Shown one piece after another: positions 15,768 to 24,660 of a DNA stretch of 34,848 nucleotides (its first letter is position 1; the number at the start of each line of letters is the position of its first letter). Origin of the DNA: Holophagaceae bacterium (GTDB lineage Bacteria; Acidobacteriota; Holophagae; Holophagales; Holophagaceae); the NCBI GenBank assembly GCA_003165415.1, contig PLUC01000095.1, positions 1 to 34,848 on the forward strand, given 5' to 3'. Below the pieces are notes generated by a model. The model saw only the letters and a program-made list of their open reading frames with translations. It was not told the DNA's origin and ran no database searches. A program made the translations under genes and the position numbers.

Positions 15768-16676
15768 TCAGGTACGGGCCTCCCGGGCGATGTCGGCGAC
15801 CTCCCCGGCGGTCAGGCGGATGGCGCGGGCGGCCCAGTTCTCCTCCAGGTGCGCCAGGGAGGCGGTGCCGGGGATGGGCAGCATCACCGGAGACCGCGCC
15901 AGCAGCCAGGCCAGGGCGATCTGGGCGGGGGTGGCGCCGTGGCGGGCCGCCACGGCGTCCAAGGCCCCGTGGGGCCGGCCGTAGGTGCCCATCCCCAGGG
16001 GGAAGAATGGCAGGAAGGGGATGCCCTTGGCGGTGCAGAAGTCCAGCACCTCCTCGGGGGCCTCCACTTCGGCATGGGTCGCCTTGGCCAGGAAGCCGGT
16101 GCCCCCGGAGACGTTGTAGAGGTTCTGCACGGTCACCACCGGGGTGCGTTCCAGGGCGGCCTTGATCTGGGCGACGTTCACGTTGCTGAGGCCGATGTGG
16201 CGCAGCTTGCCCTCGGCCCGGAGCTGGATGAGCGCGTCCAGGCACTCCAGGAACGGCACCTCGTTGGCGAGGCAGCGCAGGTGCACCAGCTCCAGGGTCT
16301 CCATGCGCAGCTCGCGCAGGTCGTGCTCGCAGCCCTGGCGCAGCTCCTCCGGGCGGTTGAAGGCGGCCCAGCCCTTGTCCAGGGTGCGCCGGCCGCCCAG
16401 CTTGGTGGCGATGACCAGGTCGGCGGGGTAGGGGTAAAGGGCCTCGGCGATGATCGGGTTGGAGACGTGGGGGCCGTAGTACCAGGAGGTGTCGATGAAC
16501 TGGACGCCCAGTTCCACGGCCCGCCGGACCACCTTCCGGGCAGTCTCCGGGTCCTCGGGCGGACCCCACACGTCCTTCCCGGGCAGGCGCATGGCGCCGT
16601 AGCCCAGGCGGCGCACCTCGTGGCCGCCCAGATCGAGGGTGGAGGGGGGGTGGGCGAAGGCGGTCTGGCTGTCCAT
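15768..16676 (-). CDS. Aldo/keto reductase
   Basis: Cytoplasmic NADP(H)-dependent oxidoreductase with a TIM-barrel fold, 302 residues. The catalytic tetrad is visible: Asp62 and Tyr67 in FIDTSWYYGP, Lys92 in IATKLGG and His132 in LVHLRC. GKLRHIGLSNVN and LAWLLARSPVMLPIPGTASLAHLEEN are standard AKR blocks and suggest the YajO/YdbC-like bacterial group. The start is set at ATG 16676; ATG 16685 is in frame three codons earlier. The frame stays open far upstream, but that part is antisense to the divergent ABC gene and is not coding. The substrate is unknown. Confidence 0.92.
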   Translation of the reverse strand: MDSQTAFAHPPSTLDLGGHEVRRLGYGAMRLPGKDVWGPPEDPETARKVVRRAVELGVQFIDTSWYYGPHVSNPIIAEALYPYPADLVIATKLGGRRTLDKGWAAFNRPEELRQGCEHDLRELRMETLELVHLRCLANEVPFLECLDALIQLRAEGKLRHIGLSNVNVAQIKAALERTPVVTVQNLYNVSGGTGFLAKATHAEVEAPEEVLDFCTAKGIPFLPFFPLGMGTYGRPHGALDAVAARHGATPAQIALAWLLARSPVMLPIPGTASLAHLEENWAARAIRLTAGEVADIAREART

Positions 16677-16727
16677 GGCCCGCATTGTGCCACGAGCCCT
16701 GCGGCCACAGTAGGATAAAGAACGGAG

Positions 16728-17543
16728 ATGCTTGTGCCCCAAGACCACCCCCTTCTGTCCCTGCGCTCCGCGACCCTGGTCCGGGGCGGCCATCCGGTCC
16801 TGCGGGACCTGGCCTTCGACATCCGCCTGGGCGAGCACATTGCCATCCTGGGACCCAACGGCTCGGGCAAGTCCTCCCTCATCCGCCTGGTGACCCGCCA
16901 GGACTACCCCCTGGCGCGGGCCGACGAGGCCCCGCCCATGCTGATCCTGGGGCAGGAGCGCTGGGACGTCTTCGAGCTGCGCTCGCAGCTGGGCATCGTC
17001 TCCGCGGACCTGCGGCACGCCTTCACCCACGGCGAGGGGTTCGGTCGCATCAAGGGCTTCGAGGCCGTGCTGACGGGCTTCTTCGCCAGCCTGGGGCTGT
17101 TCGAGCACCAGCACGTGACCGGAGCCATGCGCGAGCGGGCGCGCCAAGCGCTGGCCCTGGCCGACGCGGAGCACCTGGCGGAGCAGCGGGTGGACACCCT
17201 GTCCACCGGCGAAGCCCAGCGCGTGCTCATCGCCCGGGCCCTGGCCCCGGACCCGTTCGCCCTCCTGCTGGACGAGCCCACCACCGGTCTGGACCTGGCC
17301 GCCCGCCACCACCTCCTGGGGCTGCTCTCCAAGCTGGCCGGCCTGGGCAAGACCCTCATCCTGGTCACCCACCACATCGAGGAGATCCTCCCCGAGATCG
17401 ACCGGGTGATCCTGCTCAAGGACGGGCGGGTGTTCGCCGACGGGCGCAAGGACGAGGTGCTCCGCTCCGGCAGCCTTTCCAGCCTGTTCGGCCTGCCCGT
17501 CCAGGTCACCCGCCACGGCGACCGCTACAGCGCGAGAAGCTGA
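16728..17543 (+). CDS. Stand-alone ABC transporter ATP-binding protein
   Basis: 271 residues, single nucleotide-binding domain: Walker A GPNGSGKS (42-49), signature LSTGEAQR (a variant of LSGGQ), Walker B LLLDEPTTGLD and H-loop VTHH. The spacing and the STGE signature recall the YlmA/ModF group of ATPases found without permease genes, and none is adjacent here, so transport is not assured. The ATG at 16728 has GGAG directly against it; GTG 16734, six bases from that GGAG, may be the true start. It is divergent from the aldo/keto reductase with a 51-bp gap that holds TAGGAT as a possible -10. Confidence 0.88.
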   Translation: MLVPQDHPLLSLRSATLVRGGHPVLRDLAFDIRLGEHIAILGPNGSGKSSLIRLVTRQDYPLARADEAPPMLILGQERWDVFELRSQLGIVSADLRHAFTHGEGFGRIKGFEAVLTGFFASLGLFEHQHVTGAMRERARQALALADAEHLAEQRVDTLSTGEAQRVLIARALAPDPFALLLDEPTTGLDLAARHHLLGLLSKLAGLGKTLILVTHHIEEILPEIDRVILLKDGRVFADGRKDEVLRSGSLSSLFGLPVQVTRHGDRYSARS

Positions 17544-17651
17544 TCCGGATTTCGCAACAACACCTAAACTCGATCGGGTGTTTGACCGATAATGAGACTA
17601 TCTGGTCCTCCGAGCGGGCGTGGCGGAGAGACCGGGTCGGAAACCGAACCC

Positions 17652-17954
17652 ATGGCCCAGGAACTCAAGCCGGAAGACCTGATCGTCACCGCCGCCGACG
17701 GCTCGACGCACGTCAACCACGGCCTGCTGGAAGCCTATGGCCTGTTCAACCTCCCCGTCCCGCTCATGCGCAGGGCGCTGACGGTCTACCACGAGAACGC
17801 CAAGCGCCAGGGGCAGGAGGCGGCGCGGGACGTGGAGGCCTTCATCGCCCTCATCCAGGCCATCCGGCGGTTCCCCAGGCCCATGGGGATCCATTTCACC
17901 CGAGGGGCGGCCTATTTGAGGAATCTGGAGATGCTGGAGCGGTACTCCAAGTAA
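17652..17954 (+). CDS. Small hypothetical protein
   Basis: 100 residues starting MAQELKPEDLIVTAADGS, cytoplasmic, mostly helical and rich in Arg and Ala, with no cysteine and no membrane segment. An in-frame ATG at 17592 would add 20 low-complexity residues (MRLSGPPSGRGGETGSETEP) that look non-coding, so I prefer 17652, although its ribosome site is poor. Upstream, 17559-17582 carries short inverted arms AACACC/GGTGTT of doubtful meaning. The following thioesterase starts 8 bp after its stop, suggesting a shared transcript. I do not recognise the family. Confidence 0.65.
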   Translation: MAQELKPEDLIVTAADGSTHVNHGLLEAYGLFNLPVPLMRRALTVYHENAKRQGQEAARDVEAFIALIQAIRRFPRPMGIHFTRGAAYLRNLEMLERYSK

Positions 17955-17962
17955 CATGGGAC

Positions 17963-18397
17963 ATGAGCATCTGGAAGCAGCCCATCACCGTGGATTCCCT
18001 CACCGCCGTCAGCCGCGGCACGGCGGTGGAGCGGCTGGGGATCGAGTTCCTGGAAGTGGGGCCGGACTTCATCAAGGGCCGGGTGCCGGTGGATGAGCGC
18101 ACCCGCCAGCCCTACGGCATCCTGCACGGCGGAGTGTCGGTGGTGCTGGCCGAGACCCTGGGCTCCTGCGGCGCGGTCGCCTGCGTCCACCACGGCTACC
18201 ACTGCGTGGGCCTGGACATCAACGCCAACCACCTGAAGGCCACCGCCGGCGGCTGGGTGACGGGCGTGGCGCGCCCGCTGCACCTGGGCCGCACCACCCA
18301 GGTGTGGCAGATCGACCTGAGGAACGAGGCCGGGGAGCTGACCTGCGTGTCCCGTCTGACCCTGGCGGTGCTCACGCCGAAGATGCCGATCACCTAG
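17963..18397 (+). CDS. menI: Hotdog-fold acyl-CoA thioesterase, MenI/YdiI-like
   Basis: 144 residues, single hotdog domain of the PaaI/YdiI family. The pattern of VPVDERTRQPYGILHGG, VVLAETLGS, GLDINANHLK and PLHLGRTTQVWQIDL matches E. coli YdiI (MenI) almost throughout, including the catalytic Glu64 and His55. MenI hydrolyses 1,4-dihydroxy-2-naphthoyl-CoA in menaquinone synthesis; YdiI-like enzymes also accept other aryl- and acyl-CoA esters, so the assignment is by family. No clear ribosome site is present; TAACAT lies five bases before the ATG. The gene sits 8 bp after the small unknown ORF and 10 bp before the Fe-S protein gene. Confidence 0.85.
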   Translation: MSIWKQPITVDSLTAVSRGTAVERLGIEFLEVGPDFIKGRVPVDERTRQPYGILHGGVSVVLAETLGSCGAVACVHHGYHCVGLDINANHLKATAGGWVTGVARPLHLGRTTQVWQIDLRNEAGELTCVSRLTLAVLTPKMPIT

Positions 18398-18407
18398 GAG
18401 GTTGTCC

Positions 18408-19229
18408 ATGCTTCTGAGCGATCTGCAGGACACGGCCGAAGCCTTTCTCGCCGGAAGCGGCCGGAACCACGTCGAGCACCCGGACCCCATCTCCACCCCG
18501 GCCATCGCCGCCGGGCCGCTGAGGATCTACGACCCGCCCCTATTCGCCGTGGCCGACGCGGGGGATCCGCTGTGGGCCAAGCTGAAGGAGCCCGAGGTGA
18601 TCGGGCCGCGCCACCGGACCCCGGAGGAATGGCTGGCGGGGGCCCGGTCCGTGGTCTCCTATTTCCTGCCCTTCAGCGAACGGGTGCGCAAGGCCAACCG
18701 GGTGCCCGGGGTCACGGCCACGGAGTGGATCTATGCCCGCTGGGAAGGGGAGGCCTGCAACGCCGCCCTGGCCACCCTGCTGGCCGGGACCCTGGAAGCT
18801 TCGGGCGCCCGGGCGCTGGCGCCCATGGCCGATCCGCGCTTCCAGGTGGTGGACCTGCGCAGCAACTGGTCGGAACGGCACGCCGCGTTCATCGCCGGGC
18901 TGGGCACCTTCAGCCTGACCCGGTCCATGATCACCCGACTGGGCGCGGCCGGGCGCTTCGGCAGCGTGGTCACCGACGCCGTTCTGCCGCCCACCCTACG
19001 CCCCTACCAAAGCATCTATGAGCACTGCAGGGACTGCGGCATCTGCATCGACCGCTGCCCGTGCCGGGCCATCGACGCCACCGGCAAGGACCACCAGGTG
19101 TGCAAGGTCTATCTGGACCAGACCCGGGTGCTCTACGCGCCCCGCTACGGCTGCGGCAAATGCCAGACCGCCGTGCCCTGCGAGCGCCGCATCCCTGGTG
19201 ACCCGCACCCGAATCATTTCGTCCTATAA
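18408..19229 (+). CDS. QueG-like double [4Fe-4S] cluster protein
   Basis: 273 residues. The C-terminal third holds a ferredoxin motif CRDCGICIDRCP followed by CKVYL and CGKCQTAVPCE, ligands for two [4Fe-4S] clusters arranged as in epoxyqueuosine reductase QueG. The preceding region (WLAGARSVVSYFLPF, SERHAAFIAGLGTFSLTRSMIT) also matches the QueG/reductive-dehalogenase-like fold. It is about 100 residues shorter than QueG, so the queuosine role is not assured; an electron-transfer or cobalamin-linked reductase is possible. AGGAGG lies six bases before ATG 18408, a textbook ribosome site. Its last 16 bp overlap the end of the convergent secreted-protein gene. Confidence 0.85.
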   Translation: MLLSDLQDTAEAFLAGSGRNHVEHPDPISTPAIAAGPLRIYDPPLFAVADAGDPLWAKLKEPEVIGPRHRTPEEWLAGARSVVSYFLPFSERVRKANRVPGVTATEWIYARWEGEACNAALATLLAGTLEASGARALAPMADPRFQVVDLRSNWSERHAAFIAGLGTFSLTRSMITRLGAAGRFGSVVTDAVLPPTLRPYQSIYEHCRDCGICIDRCPCRAIDATGKDHQVCKVYLDQTRVLYAPRYGCGKCQTAVPCERRIPGDPHPNHFVL

Positions 19230-19786
19230 GAGGGATTGGGAATGAGCTTGTAAACCGGGCCCTTTTGCGTGGCTGGGTCCGCTATGGATATTCTCATCAG
19301 AAATGCCTGTGGAGGGAAATGATAAGGTGTACCCAGAGCCCGGTCGGTCGAAAGAGCCAGACGCTCGTCAATGTATGAATATGGGTTCGGTCCCACAACC
19401 ATGAATGTGGCTCTTAAGTTAGCGTTTTGGAGGAGGTCAAGGCTCGACCTCATCTCAACCCCACTCTCTTTATCTTTGTGTAAATCACCCCCATCTCCGA
19501 TTGAAAAATTTGCCCAGGTCTCCGGGGTGCCAGCAGGGAAAGTGCCGGTTAGCTCAATAAATACAGAACCGTTGTTGGGGATACTAATAAAGGTGTCTGG
19601 ATTATAGGTCATGCGTTTCGCACTCGTCCAGATTGAGAATTTAGGCTGGGCCATGAACCCAGCGGGCATCCTCAGGACTACTGATCTCCCGAATTCATTC
19701 TTGATCTCGATCGGCAGGGCAGCGTACGCCGCTATCCCAGTTGCGAACAACAACGCCAGTGTTGTTGATTTCAATAGTTTGAACAT
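19214..19786 (-). CDS. Secreted protein of unknown family, AT-richer than surroundings
   Basis: 190 residues with a clear Sec signal peptide (MFKLLKSTTLALLFATGIAAYA, cleavage probably after residue 22). The mature part is about 168 residues, without cysteine, rich in Asn, Pro, Ser and Phe and probably beta-strand. I recognise no domain. GGGAGG lies six bases before the ATG and an almost perfect promoter lies upstream, so it should be well expressed. Base composition is close to 50% G+C against about 70% around it, and codon use differs from its neighbours, suggesting recent acquisition. No integrase, IS or repeat flanks it. Its 3' end overlaps the QueG-like gene by 16 bp. Confidence 0.8.
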   Translation of the reverse strand: MFKLLKSTTLALLFATGIAAYAALPIEIKNEFGRSVVLRMPAGFMAQPKFSIWTSAKRMTYNPDTFISIPNNGSVFIELTGTFPAGTPETWANFSIGDGGDLHKDKESGVEMRSSLDLLQNANLRATFMVVGPNPYSYIDERLALSTDRALGTPYHFPPQAFLMRISIADPATQKGPVYKLIPNPSYRTK

Positions 19787-19819
19787 GAAGGACCTCCCAA
19801 AGTCGGAAAACTGCCCTGA

Positions 19820-19848
19820 ATCATAGTAATTATTTATTAAAATGTCAA
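19820..19848 (-). promoter_or_regulatory. Near-consensus sigma-70 promoter of secreted protein gene
   Basis: TTGACA (19848-19843), 17-bp A/T-rich spacer, TATGAT (19825-19820) on the minus strand. The expected transcript start is near 19813, giving a short leader of about 27 bases containing the GGGAGG ribosome site. It is the best promoter match in the window. Confidence 0.75.
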
Positions 19849-20057
19849 CCGCTACCCAAGGTCGTAGGTTAAGAAATGACATTCTCACGCCTAGGCAGGT
19901 GGGATGGCGAACCTTGCATTCGAACCCGGACACACCCCCGTTTCTGATCCAACCTTCAGCCGTCATTATGCCTTCGGCCATCCTCCTCTCATCGCGCCGC
20001 CAGAGGCCGTGCCGGTCAATGCTGGCGTGAGACTCTCTGCCCCCCCTCCGTTGGTCT
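19849..20057. other. Intergenic remainder between secreted protein and metallophosphoesterase
   Basis: Mixed composition, intermediate between the AT-rich gene on its left and the GC-rich operon on its right. I see no conserved ORF, hairpin terminator, tRNA or repeat in it. It could mark the edge of the acquired segment. Confidence 0.3.
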
Positions 20058-21194
20058 CTATTGCAACCGCTCTGCAAAACCCAAGTACAGCTCGATCAAG
20101 GTGAGTTCCGGCGGCACCAGGAAACGGTTGGGCGGCCCCCAGAAGCCGGTGCCGACGCTGGTGTAGATCCACATCCGCCCGCTCCGGCCCAGGCCTTTGG
20201 GATGGGCGTACAGGGCCGGCACCACCAGGCTCCAGGGGAAGTACTGCCCGGCGTGGGTGTGGCCGGACAACTGCAGGCCCACCCCGGCGCGCTCGGCCGC
20301 CTCGGCCCCGGTGGGCGGATGGAACAGCAGGAGGCGGAAGGCGTCCGCGGGGATGCCCGCCAGGGCCCGGGCCAGGTCGGGCCCGTGGACGCTTCCGGCG
20401 GTGGGATCGGGCATGCCGGCCACCGCCAGGCGCGCGCCTCGGTGCTCCAGCAGTACGTGCTTGTTGTCCAGCACCCGCCAGCCGAGTTCCTGGAACAGCC
20501 GCAGCCAGCGGGCCACCCCTGCGTAGTACTCGTGGTTGCCGGTGACGAAGCAGACCCCGTGGGTGGCCTGGAGCGCGCCCAGGCGCTCGGCCTTGGCCCG
20601 GGTCCCATCCGCGCCGCCGTCCACCAGGTCGCCGGTGATGGCGATGAGATCGGGTTTCAGGGCGTTGCCCGCGGCCACGATGTGGTCCACCTGGGACCGG
20701 CGCACCAGCGGGCCCAGGTGCAGGTCCGAGATCTGCAGGATGCGGAAGCCCTCCAGCCCGGGCGGCAGGTCCGGGATGGGCACCCGCACCCGCCGGGTGG
20801 GCACCGGGCGCAGGGCCGTGACCAGCCCCAGCAGCACCGAGACCAGGGCCCCGCCCGCGGCCAGGGCGAAGGCCCAGGTTCCGGCCCGGATTCCGGCCAG
20901 GCGCAGCAGGGCCTGGGCCAGGTCCGCCGCGGCCAGGTAGACGACGAAGGTGGAGAGGAACCCGAACCAGGTGTAGCCCAGCCCGTAGAGCGGATCCACC
21001 CAGCGGCCCAGGCCCGGCACCCCGTGCTGCACCGGCCCCGCGAACATCACGACCAGCATTCCCAGGGCCACGCCCCGGACCAGGGCGGGATGGCCGGCCA
21101 GGGCCGGGCACAGCGCCAGGGAGCGCTCCGCCATGTAGACGCTGGCGCCCCCCAGCACCAGCAGGGCGATGGTCAGGAAGACGAGGATGCGCAT
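20058..21194 (-). CDS. Membrane-anchored metallophosphoesterase
   Basis: 378 residues. Three or four hydrophobic helices (about 1-20, 40-55, 75-100, 105-128) precede a calcineurin-like phosphoesterase domain from about 150. The metal-binding motifs are all present: SDLHL (Asp157, His159), GDLVDG (188-193), GNHEYY (219-224), FHPP (His292) and GHTHAG (311-316). This layout matches the YkuE/YaeI group, which includes UDP-diacylglucosamine-type and other lipid-linked pyrophosphatases; the substrate here is unknown. The ATG is 3 bp after the guaA stop and lacks its own ribosome site, so it is probably translated by coupling to guaA. Confidence 0.9.
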   Translation of the reverse strand: MRILVFLTIALLVLGGASVYMAERSLALCPALAGHPALVRGVALGMLVVMFAGPVQHGVPGLGRWVDPLYGLGYTWFGFLSTFVVYLAAADLAQALLRLAGIRAGTWAFALAAGGALVSVLLGLVTALRPVPTRRVRVPIPDLPPGLEGFRILQISDLHLGPLVRRSQVDHIVAAGNALKPDLIAITGDLVDGGADGTRAKAERLGALQATHGVCFVTGNHEYYAGVARWLRLFQELGWRVLDNKHVLLEHRGARLAVAGMPDPTAGSVHGPDLARALAGIPADAFRLLLFHPPTGAEAAERAGVGLQLSGHTHAGQYFPWSLVVPALYAHPKGLGRSGRMWIYTSVGTGFWGPPNRFLVPPELTLIELYLGFAERLQ

Positions 21195-21197
21195 CTA

Positions 21198-22727
21198 TTA
21201 TTCGTATTCAATGGTCGCCGGCGGCTTGCTGGTGATGTCGAACACCACCCGGTTGATCCCCTTCACCTCGTTGACGATGCGCTGGGCCACCTTCTCCAGC
21301 AGGTCGTGGGGCAGCCGGGCCCAGTCGGCGGTCATGAAGTCCTCCGAGGTCACGGCCCGCAGCGCGCACATGTTCTCGTAGGTGCGCTCGTCGCCCATGA
21401 TGCCCACGGTCATGACCGGCAGCAGCACGGCGAAGCACTGGGAGGTGGTGCGGTACCAGCCGCTGGCCCTGAGCTCCTCGATGAAGATGGCGTCGGCGTT
21501 CTGCAGGATCTTCACCCGCTCCGGGCTGACGCAGCCGGGAATGCGCACCGCCAGGCCGGGGCCGGGGAAGGGGTGGCGCCAGACCATGTCCTCGGGCAGG
21601 CCCAGGGCCAGGCCCACCCGCCGCACCTCGTCCTTGAACAGCTCGCGCAGGGGCTCCACCAGCTTCAGCTTCATGAAGTCGGGCAGGCCGCCCACGTTGT
21701 GGTGGGATTTCACCAGCACGGCGCCGCCGATGCCGGAGCTCTCGATCACGTCGGGATACAGGGTGCCCTGGGCCAGGAAGTCGGCCTTGAGCTGGCTCGC
21801 CTCCCGGTCGAACACGTCGATGAAGATCTTCCCGATGATCTTGCGCTTGGCTTCGGGGTCGCTGACCCCCGCCAGGGCCCCCAGGAATTCCGCCCCGGCG
21901 TCCTTCCAGCGGATCTGCATGTCGAACGGGGCGAAGGCCTCCTGCACCTGGAGCTGCTCGTCCTTGCGCATGACCCCGGTGTCCACGAACACGCAGGTGA
22001 GCTGCTTGCCGATGGCCTGGTGCAGCAGCAGGGCGGCGACGCTGGAGTCCACCCCGCCGGACAGCCCCAGCACCACCCGGCCGTCGCCCACCTGGGCGCG
22101 GATGTCCTTGAGTTTCTCCTCGATGAAGTGGCCCGCGTTCCAGTCCAGCTTCATGTCGCAGGCGTGCAGGAAGTTGCGCAGGATGGCGGCGCCGTGGGTG
22201 GTGTGGGTCACCTCCGGATGGAACTGGATGGCGAAGCGCCGTAGCGCGAGGTTTTCCATGGCCGCCACCGGCACCCCAGGGGTCTTGGCGGTGACCGTGA
22301 AGCCGGCGGGCGCCTGCTCCACGTGGTCGCCGTGGCTCATCCAAACCTGCTGCTCGGGGTCCAGGCCATGGAACAGGACGCTGTCCGCGCCCTGGACCTG
22401 GATGGCGGCCTTGCCATACTCCCGGTGGGCCGAACGGTGGATGACCCCGCCGGCGTTGCGGGCCAGCAGCTGCTGTCCGTAGCACACGCCCAGGATCGGC
22501 ACGCCCAGCTCCAGGATGGCCGGGTCCAGGTCCGGGGCGCCTGCCTCCAGCACGGATTTCGGCCCGCCGGACAGGACGATGCCGCGCAGGTCGGCGCCCT
22601 GGATCTCCGCGGCGGTGGCCGTGGGCCCGTAGACCAGGCCGAACGCGCCCAGGTCCCGCAGCCTGCGGGTGATCAGGCGGGTGTACTGGGACCCGTAGTC
22701 GAGAATGGCGATGCGTTCGTGGTGCAT
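21198..22727 (-). CDS. guaA: GMP synthase (glutamine-hydrolysing)
   Basis: Aminates XMP to GMP with ATP and glutamine, the last step of guanine nucleotide synthesis. 509 residues. The glutaminase domain has its triad in GVCYGQQ (Cys82) and FHPEV (His170, Glu172). The ATP-pyrophosphatase P-loop is SGGVDSS (223-229). The dimerisation domain carries HPFPGPGLAVRI and ends in KPPATIEYE, close to the family's usual IEWE end. The start is ATG 22727, with GGGG six bases upstream. It is first in a two-gene unit with the metallophosphoesterase. I see no purine riboswitch in the short leader region. Confidence 0.97.
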   Translation of the reverse strand: MHHERIAILDYGSQYTRLITRRLRDLGAFGLVYGPTATAAEIQGADLRGIVLSGGPKSVLEAGAPDLDPAILELGVPILGVCYGQQLLARNAGGVIHRSAHREYGKAAIQVQGADSVLFHGLDPEQQVWMSHGDHVEQAPAGFTVTAKTPGVPVAAMENLALRRFAIQFHPEVTHTTHGAAILRNFLHACDMKLDWNAGHFIEEKLKDIRAQVGDGRVVLGLSGGVDSSVAALLLHQAIGKQLTCVFVDTGVMRKDEQLQVQEAFAPFDMQIRWKDAGAEFLGALAGVSDPEAKRKIIGKIFIDVFDREASQLKADFLAQGTLYPDVIESSGIGGAVLVKSHHNVGGLPDFMKLKLVEPLRELFKDEVRRVGLALGLPEDMVWRHPFPGPGLAVRIPGCVSPERVKILQNADAIFIEELRASGWYRTTSQCFAVLLPVMTVGIMGDERTYENMCALRAVTSEDFMTADWARLPHDLLEKVAQRIVNEVKGINRVVFDITSKPPATIEYE

Positions 22728-22774
22728 GGTAACCCCATTATCCTGTCAAATTCGAGGATACCGGACGCCGGGCG

Positions 22775-23326
22775 TCATTGCGCCTTTTTGAAGGATTCGT
22801 CCGTATCCACCATGATCCAGCTGCGCCCTTCCCGCCGGTAGGAGGCGTGCCGCTCCTTGGTCTCCCCCACCCGGACGCCCGGATGCAGGGCCAGGAAAAT
22901 CGGGAAATGCTCGGTGGGATGCACCAGCCGGATCAGGTAGGTGACCCGCACCCCCTCCCGGGTGGTCTCCAGCCGGGGCAGGATCCGCACGAACTCCGCT
23001 TCGGCCGCCGGCAGTTCGAAGCCGCTGGCGGTGCTGTTGATGGTCCTGGGGGCCTGGGGCTTGACCTTGAACTGGAACTTCTCCCGGTCCCCTTCCGGGG
23101 CCCGGGCCACGGTGAACCAGCCGGTGCGGGCGAGGGCCTCCTGCAGCCCTACCAGCTTGGCGTGCTCGGGCGAGCCCTTGATGGCCGACGCGGTTTCCGG
23201 GACCCGCACCGACACCACCACCGGGTAGTCCTTGCGGATGTCGTTCTCCGCCTCCCGCCGGGACAGCTGGGAAGGGCCGCAGGCCAGCGCGGCGGCCAGC
23301 ACGGGGACGGCGATCAGGTGGCTCAT
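22775..23326 (-). CDS. Putative lipoprotein of unknown function
   Basis: 183 residues from [19 protein letters not shown]. The lipobox LAC places the lipidated cysteine at residue 16. The mature protein is hydrophilic and mixed alpha/beta, with no domain that I recognise; the segments [16 protein letters not shown] and [20 protein letters not shown] give little clue. GGAGGA lies about twelve bases before this ATG and only five before an in-frame GTG at 23332, so the GTG may be the true start (adding Met-Pro). It is divergent from kbl and ends 47 bp before the guaA start, on the same strand. Confidence 0.75.
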   Translation of the reverse strand: MSHLIAVPVLAAALACGPSQLSRREAENDIRKDYPVVVSVRVPETASAIKGSPEHAKLVGLQEALARTGWFTVARAPEGDREKFQFKVKPQAPRTINSTASGFELPAAEAEFVRILPRLETTREGVRVTYLIRLVHPTEHFPIFLALHPGVRVGETKERHASYRREGRSWIMVDTDESFKKAQ

Positions 23327-23409
23327 CGGCACAGCATCCTCCAGCGAACGGCATGGCCCCATTCTGGCCGGGCGGGAAGGTCGTGACTAGCCTCACTTCA
23401 GGAGCGTCC

Positions 23410-23415
23410 TATAAT
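23410..23415 (+). promoter_or_regulatory. Consensus -10 box of kbl-tdh operon
   Basis: TATAAT, 24 bp before the kbl GTG. The -35 region is poor (GTGACT 21 bp upstream is too far), so an activator may be needed. Confidence 0.5.
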
Positions 23416-23439
23416 TGCGCAGCCTCATGGGGGAAAACC

Positions 23440-24633
23440 GTGAACAACCAATATCTTGATTACCTGTCGGCGGAACTGGATCGGTTGCGGGAGCAGGGGC
23501 TCTTCAAGACGGAGAGGATCATGGCCTCGGCCCAGGGCGCCTGGGTGAAGGTGAATGGCCAGAAGGTCATGAACCTTTGCGCCAACAACTACCTGGGTCT
23601 GGCCAACCACCCGGACCTGGTGCGCGCCGCCCAGGAGGGCCTGGCCCAGCGCGGGTTCGGCATGTCCAGCGTGCGCTTCATCTGCGGCACCCAGGACATC
23701 CACAAGGAACTGGAGGCCCAGCTCAGCGCCTTCCTGGGCATGGAGGACACCCAGCTCTACTCGAGCTGCTTCGACGCCAACGGCGGCGTGTTCGAGGCGC
23801 TCCTGGGCGAAGCGGACGCCATCATCTCCGACGCCCTCAACCACGCCTCCATCATCGACGGCATCCGTCTGTGCAAGGCCCAGCGCTTCCGCTACGCCAA
23901 CAGCAACATGACCGAGCTGGAAGCCCGGCTGAAGGAGGCCGACGCCGCCGGCGCCCGGTTCAAGCTGGTGGTGACCGACGGCGTGTTCAGCATGGACGGC
24001 TACCTGGCCAACCTGCCGGCCATCTGCGACCTGGCCGAGCGCTACGGCGCCATGGTCATGGTGGACGACAGCCACGCGGTGGGCTTCATCGGCGAGCACG
24101 GCCGCGGCACCCACGAGCATCACGGCGTCATGGGCCGGGTGGACATTCTCACCGGCACCCTGGGCAAGGCCCTGGGCGGCGCCAGCGGCGGCTACATCGC
24201 CTCCAGCAAGCCGGTCATCGACATGCTGCGCCAGAAGTCCAGGCCCTACCTGTTCTCCAACACCCTCGCCCCGGCGATCACCGCCACCAGCATCAAGGTG
24301 CTGGAGATGCTGAGGGAGGGGGACGGCCTGCGCCGGCAGCTGCGGGCCAACGCCCTGCAGTTCCGCGCCGGAATGGAGAAGCTGGGCTTCAAGCTGCTCC
24401 AGGGCGAGCACCCCATCATCCCGGTCATGTTCTACGATGCGCCGCTGGCCCAGGCTTTCGCCTCGGCCCTGCTGGAGGAGGGGGTCTACGTCACCGGGTT
24501 CTTCTTCCCGGTGGTGCCCAAGGGCCAGGCCCGCATCCGCACCCAGATGTCGGCCGCGCACAGCTCGGCGGACATCGACGCGGCCATCGCGGCGTTCGCC
24601 AAGGTGGGCCGCGCCCTGGGCGTGATCAAGTAG
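23440..24633 (+). CDS. kbl: Glycine C-acetyltransferase (2-amino-3-ketobutyrate CoA ligase)
   Basis: PLP enzyme that cleaves 2-amino-3-ketobutyrate with CoA into glycine and acetyl-CoA, acting on the product of the next gene, tdh. With the GTG start at 23440 the protein is 397 residues, matching E. coli Kbl (398); GGGGGAAAA lies just before it. Conserved blocks include [54 protein letters not shown] and the PLP lysine in [15 protein letters not shown] (Lys243). In-frame sequence upstream of the GTG shows no homology-like stretch and includes the promoter, so it is not coding. Confidence 0.96.
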   Translation: MNNQYLDYLSAELDRLREQGLFKTERIMASAQGAWVKVNGQKVMNLCANNYLGLANHPDLVRAAQEGLAQRGFGMSSVRFICGTQDIHKELEAQLSAFLGMEDTQLYSSCFDANGGVFEALLGEADAIISDALNHASIIDGIRLCKAQRFRYANSNMTELEARLKEADAAGARFKLVVTDGVFSMDGYLANLPAICDLAERYGAMVMVDDSHAVGFIGEHGRGTHEHHGVMGRVDILTGTLGKALGGASGGYIASSKPVIDMLRQKSRPYLFSNTLAPAITATSIKVLEMLREGDGLRRQLRANALQFRAGMEKLGFKLLQGEHPIIPVMFYDAPLAQAFASALLEEGVYVTGFFFPVVPKGQARIRTQMSAAHSSADIDAAIAAFAKVGRALGVIK

Positions 24634-24660
24634 CCCCGCAAACGAATCCAGGAGGATCAC

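Noticed and set aside
16677-17516. N-terminal extension of the aldo/keto reductase frame
   Set aside because: The extra ~280 codons are antisense to the ABC ATPase, which has intact Walker motifs; the AKR homology begins at about residue 12 from ATG 16676.
17559-17582. Inverted repeat AACACC/GGTGTT after the ABC ATPase gene as terminator
   Set aside because: Six-bp arms with a 12-base loop and no adjacent T run are too weak for an intrinsic terminator.
19905-19935. tRNA T-loop-like TTCGAA sequence in the gap beside the secreted-protein gene
   Set aside because: No acceptor, D or anticodon stem can be formed around it, so it is not a tRNA or a clear att remnant.
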